From positions 1 through 46,669 of the forward strand of contig QBML01000023.1 of assembly GCA_003242085.1 (NCBI GenBank): a stretch of DNA of 46,669 bases, given 5' to 3'. The notes below the pieces were generated by a model. The model made no database searches, had not been told where the DNA came from, and saw nothing but the letters and a program-made list of their open reading frames with translations. This stretch comes from Pseudanabaena frigida. Its GTDB lineage: Bacteria; Cyanobacteriota; Cyanobacteriia; Pseudanabaenales; Pseudanabaenaceae. Shown here in pieces: positions 31,771 through 40,708 of the stretch; the stretch's first letter is position 1; each line of letters begins with the position of its first letter. The translations under genes were made by a program, and so were the position numbers.

Positions 31771-32592
31771 TTATTTACTGAGCCGATTGCGTTCTAGATC
31801 GAATCGATAGGCTTGGAAGCCAGTAAAATTGGCACGTTTCTCGGAATTAGGAAGCGCCATTGCTACATGCTCAAAGGGTGACAGGTGAGCGGGTTTAGAA
31901 GTTAATAGGCGATCGTGCAGTTTCACGTCGTCGGCGAGACTCCGCACACCATCATGATTGAGATAACTGACTCGCGCACAGCGTCCTACCGCCACTTTGA
32001 CCAATTCGTTAATATCGCTAATTTCGTCAATATCTTCTTGTTTAATTAATGGTAAGTGCCATTCCCCTGCGGCTAATTGCTGCGGTTGACTCGCATCATA
32101 GGCAGCTTTCATTTTATTAGCGAGAGCTTGGATTTCAGGCTGAGCATCGGGATGACAGCGCTGTTCAAAAAAGTTTTGAAATTCGGTTCCCGAACAAATT
32201 ACGGTAATCGTGGAGAATGGTTCCAACAAGCGATTGACAACTTGTTTGTGAATACCAATATGCACTAATTGTTTGGCATGACGGATCGCATCAAGTCTGG
32301 CTTCTTGCCACACTGCTGATGCTGCTTGCATCTCGTCTTCGGTTACTTCTGTTTGGGCGGACATTCCCTTTTGATTTTTGCCCCAATGTAATGGATAGAC
32401 TTCTTGACTCTCGACGAGTTTGATCATTTTCTCGACGGGAATGGCGCGACTGCTGCTGCTATTTTTGCTGAGCATTCGATGGGTCATGAATTCTGAGTGA
32501 ATCATGCGGTGGTAGGTCAGCACAAAGGTGGTCAGGCGATCGCCTGTTAAGTTAATGCTGTCAGCGATGATTGCGGCTTGGGGTTGAAACAT
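31771..32592 (-). CDS. thyX: FAD-dependent thymidylate synthase ThyX
   Basis: A 273-residue flavoenzyme that makes dTMP from dUMP with methylene-tetrahydrofolate and NADPH. The signature RHRxxSxNxxSxR appears as THRMLSKNSSSSR (37-49). FQNFFEQRC and HLSPFEHVAMAL complete the nucleotide and flavin sites. The Thr in place of the first Arg of the signature is seen in the longer, divergent ThyX forms. It is upstream of the GT2-TPR gene. The dut gene at 41587 feeds the same pathway. Confidence 0.93.
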   Translation of the reverse strand: MFQPQAAIIADSINLTGDRLTTFVLTYHRMIHSEFMTHRMLSKNSSSSRAIPVEKMIKLVESQEVYPLHWGKNQKGMSAQTEVTEDEMQAASAVWQEARLDAIRHAKQLVHIGIHKQVVNRLLEPFSTITVICSGTEFQNFFEQRCHPDAQPEIQALANKMKAAYDASQPQQLAAGEWHLPLIKQEDIDEISDINELVKVAVGRCARVSYLNHDGVRSLADDVKLHDRLLTSKPAHLSPFEHVAMALPNSEKRANFTGFQAYRFDLERNRLSK

Positions 32593-32680
32593 GATGCTTA
32601 AATTCTTAATTCATCTATGATTGTAGTCTTGATTGGCTTTGGGGTATAACAAGTTAGTTGAGGCAGTGAGCGTCGATCAA

Positions 32681-35600
32681 TCATGACGTTGCACCCTCGC
32701 TAGCTCTCAAGGCTTCTAGTTCTTCGTGTGTAAATGGGTTAATTCCAGATTTTAAAGCCTCAAGCCAACGTTGTCGCTTTTCTAGTATTTCTTCCTCAAG
32801 TTCACCACTGTTGATTGCTGCTTCAAAGTCCTCAATTGCACCAGTCAAATTGCCAGTTAATGCTCTTGCGAGACCACGAGTATCTTGACACACCCCAGAT
32901 TCCTCTAACTCAACAGCTTTGTCACATGCAAATAGAACATCAGTAGCACGATTATGCAGACTACCAAACCAGCATAATTGATTGTAGAAAGATACAGATG
33001 TTTCCAATTGAGGATCAATATTTTGAGCTTGTTTATAGTTTGTAAGTACATTCTCCACATTCCCAGAGATTAATAGCTCATTACTCTCACACAGTAAAAC
33101 TGCTGCTCTGAATTGTAAGGAATTAGATAAATTATTGGGTATATTAACTACTTGTTTTAAACCTTGAGCAGACCATTTTGTGAATTCATCCCACAAAATA
33201 TTATTAAGGTTCGCATTACTGAGGTTTGCCCCACTTAAATCTGCCCCACTTAAGTCTGCATTGCTTAAGTCTGTATCACTCAAGTCTGCATCACTCAAGT
33301 TCGCGTTACAGAGAGATGACTCCCAAAGAATTACGTTACTTAGATCTGCTCGACTGAGATTTGCATGTCTAAAATTCGTTCTACTGAGGTTTGCACAACT
33401 GAATTCTGCATCACTAAGATCTGCTCGTTCAAGATTTCCATCACTCAGATCTACACGGCTGAGATCTGCGCGACTTAAGTTTGCATCATTAAGGAATGTG
33501 TCACCAAGATAAGCACCTCTAAGGTAGGCATCACTGAGGTTTACCCCATTGAGATTAGCACTCCCTAGAAACACTCCATAAAGTTCTACATGACGGAGAT
33601 CTACTTTACTCATAAACCCGCCAACTTTTGCTGTAAAGTCAATATCTGCGTAACATTGACTGTAGTTAATAATTCGAGACAATCGGGAAGAATCTAATTC
33701 ATCTGTATTAGTATCTATACAGGGATGAAATACAACTTCATCTTTTAATTCCGAGTTGGTTTGAGCATAACGATAAAGTGTAAATAGTAAGATTAAAATA
33801 TTCAATCCTGTATACACATCAACCTTTCGTTGTCCAATCTTGGAAATGTCTAGCTTCTGCATTTGACGTGCTTTTTTGAATGGCAAAATCTCTGTTTCTA
33901 AATCAATTGCCTCAATAAAAGTACCATTGCTCCAAGATGAATAAAACTTGCTTAACCTCTCAAAAAGTCTTATAAATTCAGGCTCGTGATGTTTAAAATT
34001 TTGTTTAATTAATTCTGCTAAGTATTCTACAATTTCAGGTGTAAGCGATCCAAAGCCAAATAAATCATAAATCTGCCACTCTAAATCTTTCTTATCTACT
34101 GTCCAAACTGGAAGATGAGAATCACTTGAATTCGGCTTTTGCTGTGACCATTCCATTAAGCTATCAACAAATCTCTCTGCACAAAGAAACTCACTAAAAC
34201 TCTTATGCAGAAATTCCATTGAGTTATCTTTGACATCTGATGATTTTAAATAGAAGGTTGCTAATGCTACAGGCAATCTACCTTCTTCATTTTCAGTATT
34301 AGCTTTAGCTTTCAGTTTAGTAACTAGATTGGGCGCTAACCTGTCCTTTAGAGCGTCTAAGGTAGTAAATATCCCTCCAGACTGTACAACACATAACCCA
34401 GCCTCTTTCAAGATATAGCGAAGTTCTTCTTTATCTAATTTTGTCAAAGCTTGATTGAGATTTTTTCTGCCTTCAGAGCGTTGCTTATCTAAAACCCAAT
34501 CCAATGTCTGTTCATAAATCAAAATTTTGTTACTATTTCCCGCATTTTGAAAGTTTTCAATCTTAAGGTTTCCGTCTGTGTGCATTGCTGCCAAAAAGTA
34601 CATTAACATCGGCTCTTTCGCTAATGTTTTAACTTGTTCAGGACAATTTAGATTGCTTAGAAAATCCTTAAATTCTTGAGCTTTGTCTGTACCTTTGAGC
34701 TTTGCCCACTTCTGTAACCACTGCTCCTGCAATTCTGCTCTCATATCGAGAATTTTCACCCGTTCCAAATTTTTTGGCATATCCTTGTCCTCAATGCCGA
34801 ATAGTGCGAATGGTCTACCTGTAATAATTACTCTATGTCCACGCTCACTATTGCCCTGACATTTAGTTTGAAACTCAGATACCCGATCCAGAAAGTTTTT
34901 GAGATTGAGATCTCTAACATGCTCTAATAGAAGTTCGTCAAATCCATCTAATACAAACAAAAAACGAGTATTACGATTTCTGAGCCAGTTATCACTAGTT
35001 GCAAAAGATTGATCTACTGCCCTACCTAGCAGTGTATCAAAATCATCCGCAAAGTTATTAGTTATATAACGTAATCTAATCAAAATCGGAATCCAGATTG
35101 GATATAGCTCACGTCTTACGCGATCAACAAACATACGACAAAACACACTCTTCCCTCGCGCTGGTTCCCCTTGAATAAATAGAACCTGTCTCGACTTGCT
35201 CTCATCATTAAGCAACCCTAGCGCCCATTCTTCGATGAACTGAGGTTGACTATTGCTAGTGTTTTCTGAGATCTCTTCAACCTGTAGCTCCACATAGATA
35301 TCTTCAAAGTCAAAATTATCGTCAAAAACTTGCTCACTAGGTTGCTTTGCAATGAAATCTTCTAAATATTTGTCAATGCTGTAATAGGTTTCTAGCTCTC
35401 GCTGCCACTCACTACCGAAAATCGCATTTAGCTTATTCACCTTGTCCTTAATTTCCGCCAACGCAGGTTTAATTTCCCGATGCGTCATTCGCGCAATCCT
35501 TTCGACAATAATCTTCGCTTGCCCCTCCTTGATCCCCGCCTCAACCAACCGCTCTAAAACAATAGGATTCAACCCTTTCGCCAACTTTGACTCATGGAAG

Positions 35601-36088
35601 CAAAGTAAAACCGTCCAAGCCTCAGCCTCAGTTAAAGTCAGACTCTTGCTCAATTTTGAAATTTCTTTCTGAAGGCGATCAGATGCTTTTGCTTTGTTTA
35701 ACTTCTCCAATAAATGCTTATTAGCATCATCACTAAAGAACTTCTTCAAGCTCTCCAAATAAGCCGCCTGTCCCACCAGTTCCACACAATCTTCTAAGGA
35801 TAGATCTTCTCTAGTGCTATCCAGACAAACCTGCAACAACTTACTAGCGATCGAAACAAATGGCAACGCTGAACCCGCTAATTGCACTATCGGCAGATTC
35901 AAAACATCCAGTATTGAAGAAAGATGTCCAAGCAGGGGAGTTAGTTCAGGAAGAGTTTTGTTTTCATTTATCGCTTTGGATAAATCCAAAACGGCTTTCG
36001 TCGTATCAACACCACCCTGTATCGTTTCTCCAACAGAAATATTTGTATTGAGAAACTCCCACGAACTTTGCCATAGTCCCTTGAACAT
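32681..36088 (-). CDS. Large NACHT NTPase with pentapeptide and TPR-like repeats
   Basis: A 1135-residue STAND protein. Residues 1-270 are helical with no family I know. The NACHT ATPase has Walker A GEPARGKS (307-314) and Walker B FLFVLDGFDEL (376-386). A helical region follows to about 800. Pentapeptide repeats of the A(N/D)LS type run from about 830 to 965 (ANLSRADLSRVDLSDGNLER and similar). The end, about 1005-1110, resembles two or three TPR units (TRGLARALTGNLTGAIEDFE). The architecture suggests a ligand-sensing switch, plausibly immune, but this is inference. It stands alone; its start has no strong ribosome site. Confidence 0.87.
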   Translation of the reverse strand: MFKGLWQSSWEFLNTNISVGETIQGGVDTTKAVLDLSKAINENKTLPELTPLLGHLSSILDVLNLPIVQLAGSALPFVSIASKLLQVCLDSTREDLSLEDCVELVGQAAYLESLKKFFSDDANKHLLEKLNKAKASDRLQKEISKLSKSLTLTEAEAWTVLLCFHESKLAKGLNPIVLERLVEAGIKEGQAKIIVERIARMTHREIKPALAEIKDKVNKLNAIFGSEWQRELETYYSIDKYLEDFIAKQPSEQVFDDNFDFEDIYVELQVEEISENTSNSQPQFIEEWALGLLNDESKSRQVLFIQGEPARGKSVFCRMFVDRVRRELYPIWIPILIRLRYITNNFADDFDTLLGRAVDQSFATSDNWLRNRNTRFLFVLDGFDELLLEHVRDLNLKNFLDRVSEFQTKCQGNSERGHRVIITGRPFALFGIEDKDMPKNLERVKILDMRAELQEQWLQKWAKLKGTDKAQEFKDFLSNLNCPEQVKTLAKEPMLMYFLAAMHTDGNLKIENFQNAGNSNKILIYEQTLDWVLDKQRSEGRKNLNQALTKLDKEELRYILKEAGLCVVQSGGIFTTLDALKDRLAPNLVTKLKAKANTENEEGRLPVALATFYLKSSDVKDNSMEFLHKSFSEFLCAERFVDSLMEWSQQKPNSSDSHLPVWTVDKKDLEWQIYDLFGFGSLTPEIVEYLAELIKQNFKHHEPEFIRLFERLSKFYSSWSNGTFIEAIDLETEILPFKKARQMQKLDISKIGQRKVDVYTGLNILILLFTLYRYAQTNSELKDEVVFHPCIDTNTDELDSSRLSRIINYSQCYADIDFTAKVGGFMSKVDLRHVELYGVFLGSANLNGVNLSDAYLRGAYLGDTFLNDANLSRADLSRVDLSDGNLERADLSDAEFSCANLSRTNFRHANLSRADLSNVILWESSLCNANLSDADLSDTDLSNADLSGADLSGANLSNANLNNILWDEFTKWSAQGLKQVVNIPNNLSNSLQFRAAVLLCESNELLISGNVENVLTNYKQAQNIDPQLETSVSFYNQLCWFGSLHNRATDVLFACDKAVELEESGVCQDTRGLARALTGNLTGAIEDFEAAINSGELEEEILEKRQRWLEALKSGINPFTHEELEALRASEGATS

Positions 36089-36225
36089 ACTGCACCAACT
36101 CTAAAAAAGCTCTTGCTATTTTAGCCCAAGTTTCATCATCATTTCAGGATTTAGCAGTCTACATAGAGTTGATTCTACGGTGCTATACTCAAATCACAGT
36201 TAACCTTCAAACTGCTGCCAAACCA

Positions 36226-36357
36226 ATGACCCAAGTAATTATTGAAGACATAGATCGAAAAACTAAAGCAGCAAGCAGTCCTTCGTGGGCGATCCGAGTA
36301 GAGCTAAGATACATACCTGAATCCACAGCTTTATCCCCCTCTCCTCCCAAATATTAA
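36226..36357 (+). pseudogene. Possible remnant of an antitoxin gene
   Basis: A short frame starting MTQVIIEDIDRKTKAASSPS. The opening is like those of VapB/FitA-type antitoxins (M-x-Q-h-h-h-x-D-h-D), but the rest (WAIRVELRYIPESTAL) does not continue the family. It may be the first codons of a lost gene, or chance. It lies just before an intact toxin-antitoxin pair. Confidence 0.25.
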
Positions 36358-36370
36358 TTAGATAAAGATA

Positions 36371-36586
36371 ATGATAGTCGAAACACCCTTTGCAAAAATT
36401 TTAGATGCAGCAGATCAACTTCTACTTGAAGATCAAGAAGACTTGATTCATATTTTACAAAATCGCCTACGCGATCGCCGTAGAGTCGAATTGCTTAAAG
36501 ATGTTCAAGAAGCTCAACAAGAATTTGCTCTTGGTCAATGTAAGCCCGTTACCCCTGAGCAACTGATGGAGGAACTTCTTGCGTGA
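36371..36586 (+). CDS. Antitoxin-like protein (RelB-type addiction module)
   Basis: A 71-residue acidic helical protein (MIVETPFAKILDAADQLLLE, QEDLIHILQNRLRDRRR, ending VTPEQLMEELLA). This is the form of small antitoxins placed before RelE-like toxins in cyanobacteria. Its TGA overlaps the GTG start of the next gene by four bases (GTGA), which implies coupled translation. The pair is likely autoregulated, but no operator was identified. Confidence 0.78.
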   Translation: MIVETPFAKILDAADQLLLEDQEDLIHILQNRLRDRRRVELLKDVQEAQQEFALGQCKPVTPEQLMEELLA

Positions 36587-36864
36587 AGTTTGTATTATTA
36601 CGTTCTAATGCTTTTGTTAGATCTGCTCGGAAGCTCCTAAAAAAGCACCCAGAAACAGCTTCAAGTATTCAAGGCACTCTTGAACCATTATCCCTTGATC
36701 CATTTCATCCTCGACTAAGAACGCATAAGTTAAAAGGAGAACTTCAAGAATCTTGGGCTTGTAGTGGTGGCTATGATTTGAGAATTATTTTTAAGTTTGT
36801 AGAACATGAAGAATCACAGGCAATTCTTTTAGAATCAATTGGGACTCATGACGAAGTGTACTAA
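36583..36864 (+). CDS. RelE/YafQ-like mRNA interferase toxin
   Basis: A 93-residue basic protein starting at GTG. It fits the RelE/ParE fold: FVRSARKLLKKHPETASSIQ, then PFHPRLRTHKLKGELQESWAC, SGGYDLRIIFKF and a C-terminal LESIGTHDEVY. The HKLKG...ESW...DLRIIF...GTHDEVY series is typical of the YafQ/RelE branch, ribosome-dependent RNases. It is paired with the antitoxin-like gene by a 4 nt overlap. Confidence 0.85.
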   Translation: MKFVLLRSNAFVRSARKLLKKHPETASSIQGTLEPLSLDPFHPRLRTHKLKGELQESWACSGGYDLRIIFKFVEHEESQAILLESIGTHDEVY

Positions 36865-36937
36865 CTGATTTTAACTTCATCCCATTCTTTCACTAGATAT
36901 AATAAAAGTCAGCGTCAATGATTAAAGTAGATTAACC

Positions 36938-37525
36938 ATGACCCTCGCCACAAAAAATATTCCCTCAATAACGCTCGATCTCTTTCTGGCTGAGCCAGAA
37001 ACGAAGCCCGCTAGTGAGTATATTGACGGTTCGATTTATCAGAAACCTATGCCCCAAGGTCAACATTCTCGACTTCAGCTTAAATTTTGTAATACCGTTA
37101 ATGCTGTAACCGAAGACAAACAAATAGCTTTAGCTTTACCAGAATTGCGTTGTACTTTTGGAGAAAGGTCAATTGTGCCAGATGTGGCAGTATTTCAATG
37201 GGAGAGATTGCCTGTTAATGCGGAAGGAGAAATTGAGAATGTATTTCCCATTTATCCAGATTGGGTAATTGAGATTCTATCGCCAGAACAAGCACCGATG
37301 CGAGTGATCAGTAATATTTTGCACTGCCTCAAACATGGCACAGAAATGGGATGGTTGCTATTTCCTAAGGAGAGATCGCTATTAATATTTCAGCGCGATC
37401 GCCAACCCATCGAAATCAATAGTGAAATAAATGCTGCTCAGAAATTACTTGTACCTAATTTTTTGGAAACAGAATTAAATTTAACTGTAGATCAGTTGTT
37501 TGGCTGGTTAAAAGTGAAAAAGTAG
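36938..37525 (+). CDS. Uma2 family (DUF820) endonuclease-like protein, second copy
   Basis: A 195-residue Uma2 protein. The core motifs are present: SEYIDGSIYQKPMPQGQHSRL, RCTFGERSIVPDVAVFQW (PD) and DWVIEILSPEQAP (E), then LLFPKERSLLIF. It lacks the C-terminal coiled coil of the copy at 29015. The family is of unknown function and very frequent in cyanobacteria. Its end is followed within 10 nt by one copy of a ~60 nt direct repeat. Confidence 0.88.
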   Translation: MTLATKNIPSITLDLFLAEPETKPASEYIDGSIYQKPMPQGQHSRLQLKFCNTVNAVTEDKQIALALPELRCTFGERSIVPDVAVFQWERLPVNAEGEIENVFPIYPDWVIEILSPEQAPMRVISNILHCLKHGTEMGWLLFPKERSLLIFQRDRQPIEINSEINAAQKLLVPNFLETELNLTVDQLFGWLKVKK

Positions 37526-37532
37526 AATGAAC

Positions 37533-37594
37533 TTATCCATTAGTTTAACTTTCCAAGAGATTTTAGGATTTGGAGAACAGGATAGAGTTCATTG
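37533..37594 (+). repeat. Direct repeat, left copy, flanking the winged-helix/NTase module
   Basis: Begins TTATCCATTAGTTTAACTTT. The first 45 nt match 38635-38679 with three changes, and similarity continues to about 62 nt (ending ATTGTG in both). The two copies bracket the gene pair at 37645-38509. Confidence 0.85.
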
Positions 37595-37644
37595 TGCGAT
37601 CGCTTTAACATTCCTGCTAATCACATGCAAGACTTACTGAAAGT

Positions 37645-38184
37645 TTAACTGCTAGATTCGAGACTATCTATAAACTCTTGATACTTCTCAATTTTCCCTT
37701 CTTTCTTCGACCATGCCTTTACCTTATCCAGATCAATTGGATGCCGCTTAGCAACCATCACAGCCTGATCGAGATTTTGGCGATCGCTCCAATGGTAAAA
37801 ACCAGCTAATCTATCCATCACACACAGAGTCGGCGTAAGAATGTGAAGCTCCAATTCTCCTACCTTCTGCACAGTACATTCTCGATAGTCAACATACTGC
37901 TCACCAATCATCAAGGGTGATGGTGGAAACTCTACTAAATAATAGGTATTTGGATGTTCAAAATGTCTACCCTGTTTACTAAACCCTAGTTTAGCCATAG
38001 TTTCTGTCAAACGCTTAGAATCAGCAGGAGAAATAAAATCAAGATCGTCCGATTGATACTCATTCTCTGAATAGATTGTCACCACACTACCACCCGACAG
38101 CACAGCCGTTATACCCGCTGTAGTGAGCGCATCAGACACAATTGCTGCAATCTCAACTAGGGTTAAGTCTTCGTGGATTAACAA
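37645..38184 (-). CDS. Nucleotidyltransferase, AbiEii/MNT-like
   Basis: A 179-residue protein with the minimal nucleotidyltransferase signature: GGS at 31-33 and DDLDF at 46-50. The body reads YRECTVQKVGELELHILTPTLCVMDRLAGFYHWSDRQNLDQA, split between substrate and helical parts, like AbiEii or MNT toxins. Its start overlaps the end of the winged-helix gene by 32 nt. In AbiE systems a winged-helix antitoxin controls a nucleotidyltransferase toxin that modifies tRNA; the same arrangement here supports a toxin-antitoxin or phage-defence role, not proven. Confidence 0.78.
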   Translation of the reverse strand: MLIHEDLTLVEIAAIVSDALTTAGITAVLSGGSVVTIYSENEYQSDDLDFISPADSKRLTETMAKLGFSKQGRHFEHPNTYYLVEFPPSPLMIGEQYVDYRECTVQKVGELELHILTPTLCVMDRLAGFYHWSDRQNLDQAVMVAKRHPIDLDKVKAWSKKEGKIEKYQEFIDSLESSS

Positions 38185-38509
38185 GGGGTTTATCTGCTCG
38201 GCGAGGACGACGACGTTGACGGTAATAGGCTTTTATTTCTTCTTCAGGTGTTAACTTGAGACGCTGAGCTAACAGCAGTTTGACCTGTTCGACAAATGGC
38301 GATCGCGGATTCCATGTATAGAGGCGGGTTTTTCCTACCGAACGGCTCACCAGCAGTCCTGAATCTTCAAACTTTTGGAGTTGTTTTTGTACAGTACTTA
38401 AAGCAATACCATAGGTATCAGCGATCGCCTTTCCATACCCTTCGTCATAATTGGCAAGATATAACAAAACCTGCTCAGGTGCTTTACCACCAAAAAGTTC
38501 TTTCAGCAT
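38153..38509 (-). CDS. Winged-helix regulator, putative antitoxin partner
   Basis: A 118-residue protein from the ATG at 38507-38509. Residues 1-60 form a winged helix (LFGGKAPEQVLLYLANYDEG, IALSTVQKQLQKFEDSGLL) with a wing VSRSVGKTRLYTWN. The tail is very basic (YYRQRRRPRRADKPLVNPRR), suited to DNA or RNA contact. A frame open to 38572 would run through the operator-like palindrome, so the shorter start is chosen. It is translationally overlapped with the nucleotidyltransferase. Confidence 0.78.
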   Translation of the reverse strand: MLKELFGGKAPEQVLLYLANYDEGYGKAIADTYGIALSTVQKQLQKFEDSGLLVSRSVGKTRLYTWNPRSPFVEQVKLLLAQRLKLTPEEEIKAYYRQRRRPRRADKPLVNPRRLNPS

Positions 38510-38525
38510 GTCTTTCAGCTTAAAT

Positions 38526-38569
38526 ATATACCTACTATAGAGCTTATCTAACCTATATAATAGGTATAT
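38526..38569 (-). promoter_or_regulatory. Operator-like inverted repeat upstream of the winged-helix gene
   Basis: ATATACCTACTATAG (38526-38540) pairs imperfectly with CTATATAATAGGTATAT (38553-38569). It ends 17 nt before the chosen ATG and overlaps the expected promoter, so binding by the winged-helix protein would give autoregulation. Confidence 0.6.
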
Positions 38570-38634
38570 CATAGGTTTTGTTATATAGAAATTTGATCGC
38601 TTTATTTATCTTTACTTCAGTCAGGTTATACTCA

Positions 38635-38698
38635 TTATCCATTAGTTTAACTTTCCAATAGATTTCAGGATTTTGAGAAATGCATAGGCTGGATTGTG
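38635..38698 (+). repeat. Direct repeat, right copy, flanking the winged-helix/NTase module
   Basis: Same orientation as 37533-37594, beginning TTATCCATTAGTTTAACTTT. It ends about 55 nt before uvrC. Confidence 0.85.
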
Positions 38699-38753
38699 AC
38701 AATCTCAGCACCCATCTGCATCATACATCACAAGGATTTGGTATGATTGGGGC

Positions 38754-40655
38754 ATGACTGAGCCGTTACTGCAAAATTCTGAAAAATTACAGGCGCGATT
38801 GAAAGAGATACCTCTCGAAGCAGGGGTTTATTTTATGCGCGATCGCCATGATGGAGTGATCTACATTGGCAAATCAAAAGCCCTAAGAAATCGGGTGCGA
38901 TCTTACTTTCGCAGTAGTCAGGAACTATCACCACGCATAGCGATGATGGTGCAGTTGGTTTATGAGATAGAGTTTATCGTTACTGACTCCGAAGCCGAAG
39001 CCCTTGCGCTTGAAGCAAATTTGATCAAGCAATATCAACCTTATTACAATGTTTTGCTGAAGGATGATAAGAAATATCCTTATGTCTGCATCACTTGGTC
39101 TGAGGATTATCCACGAATTTTTATTACCCGCAAACGCCGTATGGGCGGCACTAAGGACAAATATTATGGGCCGTATGTTGATGTATTTAATCTCAAGCGA
39201 ACTTTAGGAATCATTAAACGCGCTTTTCCATTACGCCAACGCCCAATACCCATTTTCAAAGATCGTCCTTGCCTTAATTACGATATGGGGCTTTGCCCTG
39301 GCGTATGTCAGGAGAAGATTTCACCAGAGGAATATCGCAAGACGATGTTAAAAGTAGCGATGATCTTTCAGGGGCGATCGAGTGAGTTAGTAGAAACCTT
39401 TACCGAGAAGATGGAAGCGGCAGCGGAAAATTTGGATTTTGAGAAAGCAGCCGATCTGCGCGATCGCATTCAAGTATTGCAAAATCTAGGAGCCAATCAA
39501 AAAGTATCCTTACCTGATGATACGGTTTCTCGCGATGCGATCGCCTTGGCTTATGATGAGCAGCATACTTGTATTCAGCTATTTCAGATCAGAGCAGGAC
39601 GCTTAGTAGGAAGGTTAGCGTTTGTTGCTGATAGTCAGAGCAATACCCCAGAGACAATCTTACAGAGTACTTTAGAGGCTCATTACCAAAATTGTGACCC
39701 CGTCGAAATTCCTAATGAAGTACATACACAATTAGAGCTACCTGAAGTAGAAATTTTGCAAGCATGGCTGAGCGATCGCAAGGGGCGCAAAGTGGCGATC
39801 GCGACTCCCCAGAGACAGCTCAAGGCTGAACTGATCGAAATGGTGGAGCGTAATGCTCAGTACGAGTTAGCAAGAATTCAGAAACAAAGCGATCGGAACT
39901 TACAAGGATTAGAAGACTTAGCGGAGATTCTCAATCTAGATAGTTTGCCTCATCGTATTGAAGGCTATGATATCTCACATATTCAAGGTTCTGATGCAGT
40001 CGCCAGCCAAGTTGTGTTTATCGATGGTATTCCCGCTAAGCAACATTATCGTCATTATAAAATCCGTAATCCTGATATTCAAACTGGACATTCCGATGAC
40101 TTTGCAAGTTTAGCAGAAGTAATTGCCCGAAGATTTAGGAAATATTCGGCGTTTGAAATGGATGCCCTCACCCTAAGTTCCTCTCCTATGGGAGAAGGCA
40201 AGAGTGAAGATTTCCCCGATGTGGTGATGATCGATGGAGGTAAGGGACAGCTTTCTTCGGTGATGAAAATAATTGATAAGTTGGGATTACGCGATCGCCT
40301 AACTGTGATTAGCCTAGCCAAAAAACGTGAAGAAATTTTCTTGCCCGAGCAGTCAGAGCCATTAGTAGGTGGCGATCCAGAACGTGCAGGGGTACAACTG
40401 TTACGACGTTTACGGGATGAAGCGCATCGTTTCGCGATTACTTTTCATCGTCAAAAGCGCAGTCAGAGAATGCAGCGATCGCACCTCGATCAAATTACAG
40501 GTTTGGGACATCATCGTCAAAAAGTTTTACTTGAGAAGTTCCATTCTGTCGAGTATATTCGCCAAGCAACAGTCGAACAGATTGCCGAAACCGATGGTAT
40601 CGGCAGAAAGTTAGCTCAACATATTTACAATCATTTTCATTCCACAGCTAATTAG
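38754..40655 (+). CDS. uvrC: UvrABC excinuclease subunit C
   Basis: A 633-residue nucleotide-excision-repair nuclease. It has an N-terminal GIY-YIG domain ([25 protein letters not shown]), a UVR motif (about 215-240, [15 protein letters not shown]), a C-terminal RNase H-like domain ([33 protein letters not shown]) and tandem HhH motifs at the end. Between about residues 469 and 486, just before the DVVMIDGG motif, an odd low-complexity segment ([15 protein letters not shown]) matches a translated intergenic-type repeat. The frame stays open, so the protein is probably active. A Family A hairpin follows. Confidence 0.97.
   Translation: MTEPLLQNSEKLQARLKEIPLEAGVYFMRDRHDGVIYIGKSKALRNRVRSYFRSSQELSPRIAMMVQLVYEIEFIVTDSEAEALALEANLIKQYQPYYNVLLKDDKKYPYVCITWSEDYPRIFITRKRRMGGTKDKYYGPYVDVFNLKRTLGIIKRAFPLRQRPIPIFKDRPCLNYDMGLCPGVCQEKISPEEYRKTMLKVAMIFQGRSSELVETFTEKMEAAAENLDFEKAADLRDRIQVLQNLGANQKVSLPDDTVSRDAIALAYDEQHTCIQLFQIRAGRLVGRLAFVADSQSNTPETILQSTLEAHYQNCDPVEIPNEVHTQLELPEVEILQAWLSDRKGRKVAIATPQRQLKAELIEMVERNAQYELARIQKQSDRNLQGLEDLAEILNLDSLPHRIEGYDISHIQGSDAVASQVVFIDGIPAKQHYRHYKIRNPDIQTGHSDDFASLAEVIARRFRKYSAFEMDALTLSSSPMGEGKSEDFPDVVMIDGGKGQLSSVMKIIDKLGLRDRLTVISLAKKREEIFLPEQSEPLVGGDPERAGVQLLRRLRDEAHRFAITFHRQKRSQRMQRSHLDQITGLGHHRQKVLLEKFHSVEYIRQATVEQIAETDGIGRKLAQHIYNHFHSTAN
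40162..40211 (+). repeat. In-frame intergenic-type repeat inside uvrC
   Basis: The text CCCTCACCCTAAGTTCCTCT then CCTATGGGAGAAGGCAAGAG recalls the CCCTCACCCTAA(C)CCCTCTCCC-type dispersed repeats of cyanobacteria, and has a CTCC-TAT-GGGAG stem. It encodes residues not expected in UvrC. Confidence 0.5.
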
Positions 40656-40675
40656 TGTCACTTCATTTAGACAAC

Positions 40676-40706
40676 ATAAAAGGCGGCGCTTCGCGCCGCC
40701 TTTTAT
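40676..40706. terminator. Family A hairpin between uvrC and D27-like gene
   Basis: 14 nt perfect arms ATAAAAGGCGGCGC / inverse with a TTC loop. It lies between convergent genes, and T-rich arms on both strands suit a two-way terminator. Confidence 0.88.
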
Positions 40707-40708
40707 AT

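Noticed and set aside
33180-33512. 110-codon plus frame full of LRSA/LKSA repeats
   Set aside because: It is the antisense image of the pentapeptide-repeat region of the large NACHT gene.
36226-36357. Full antitoxin gene
   Set aside because: Only the first dozen residues look antitoxin-like, so it is listed only as a low-confidence remnant.
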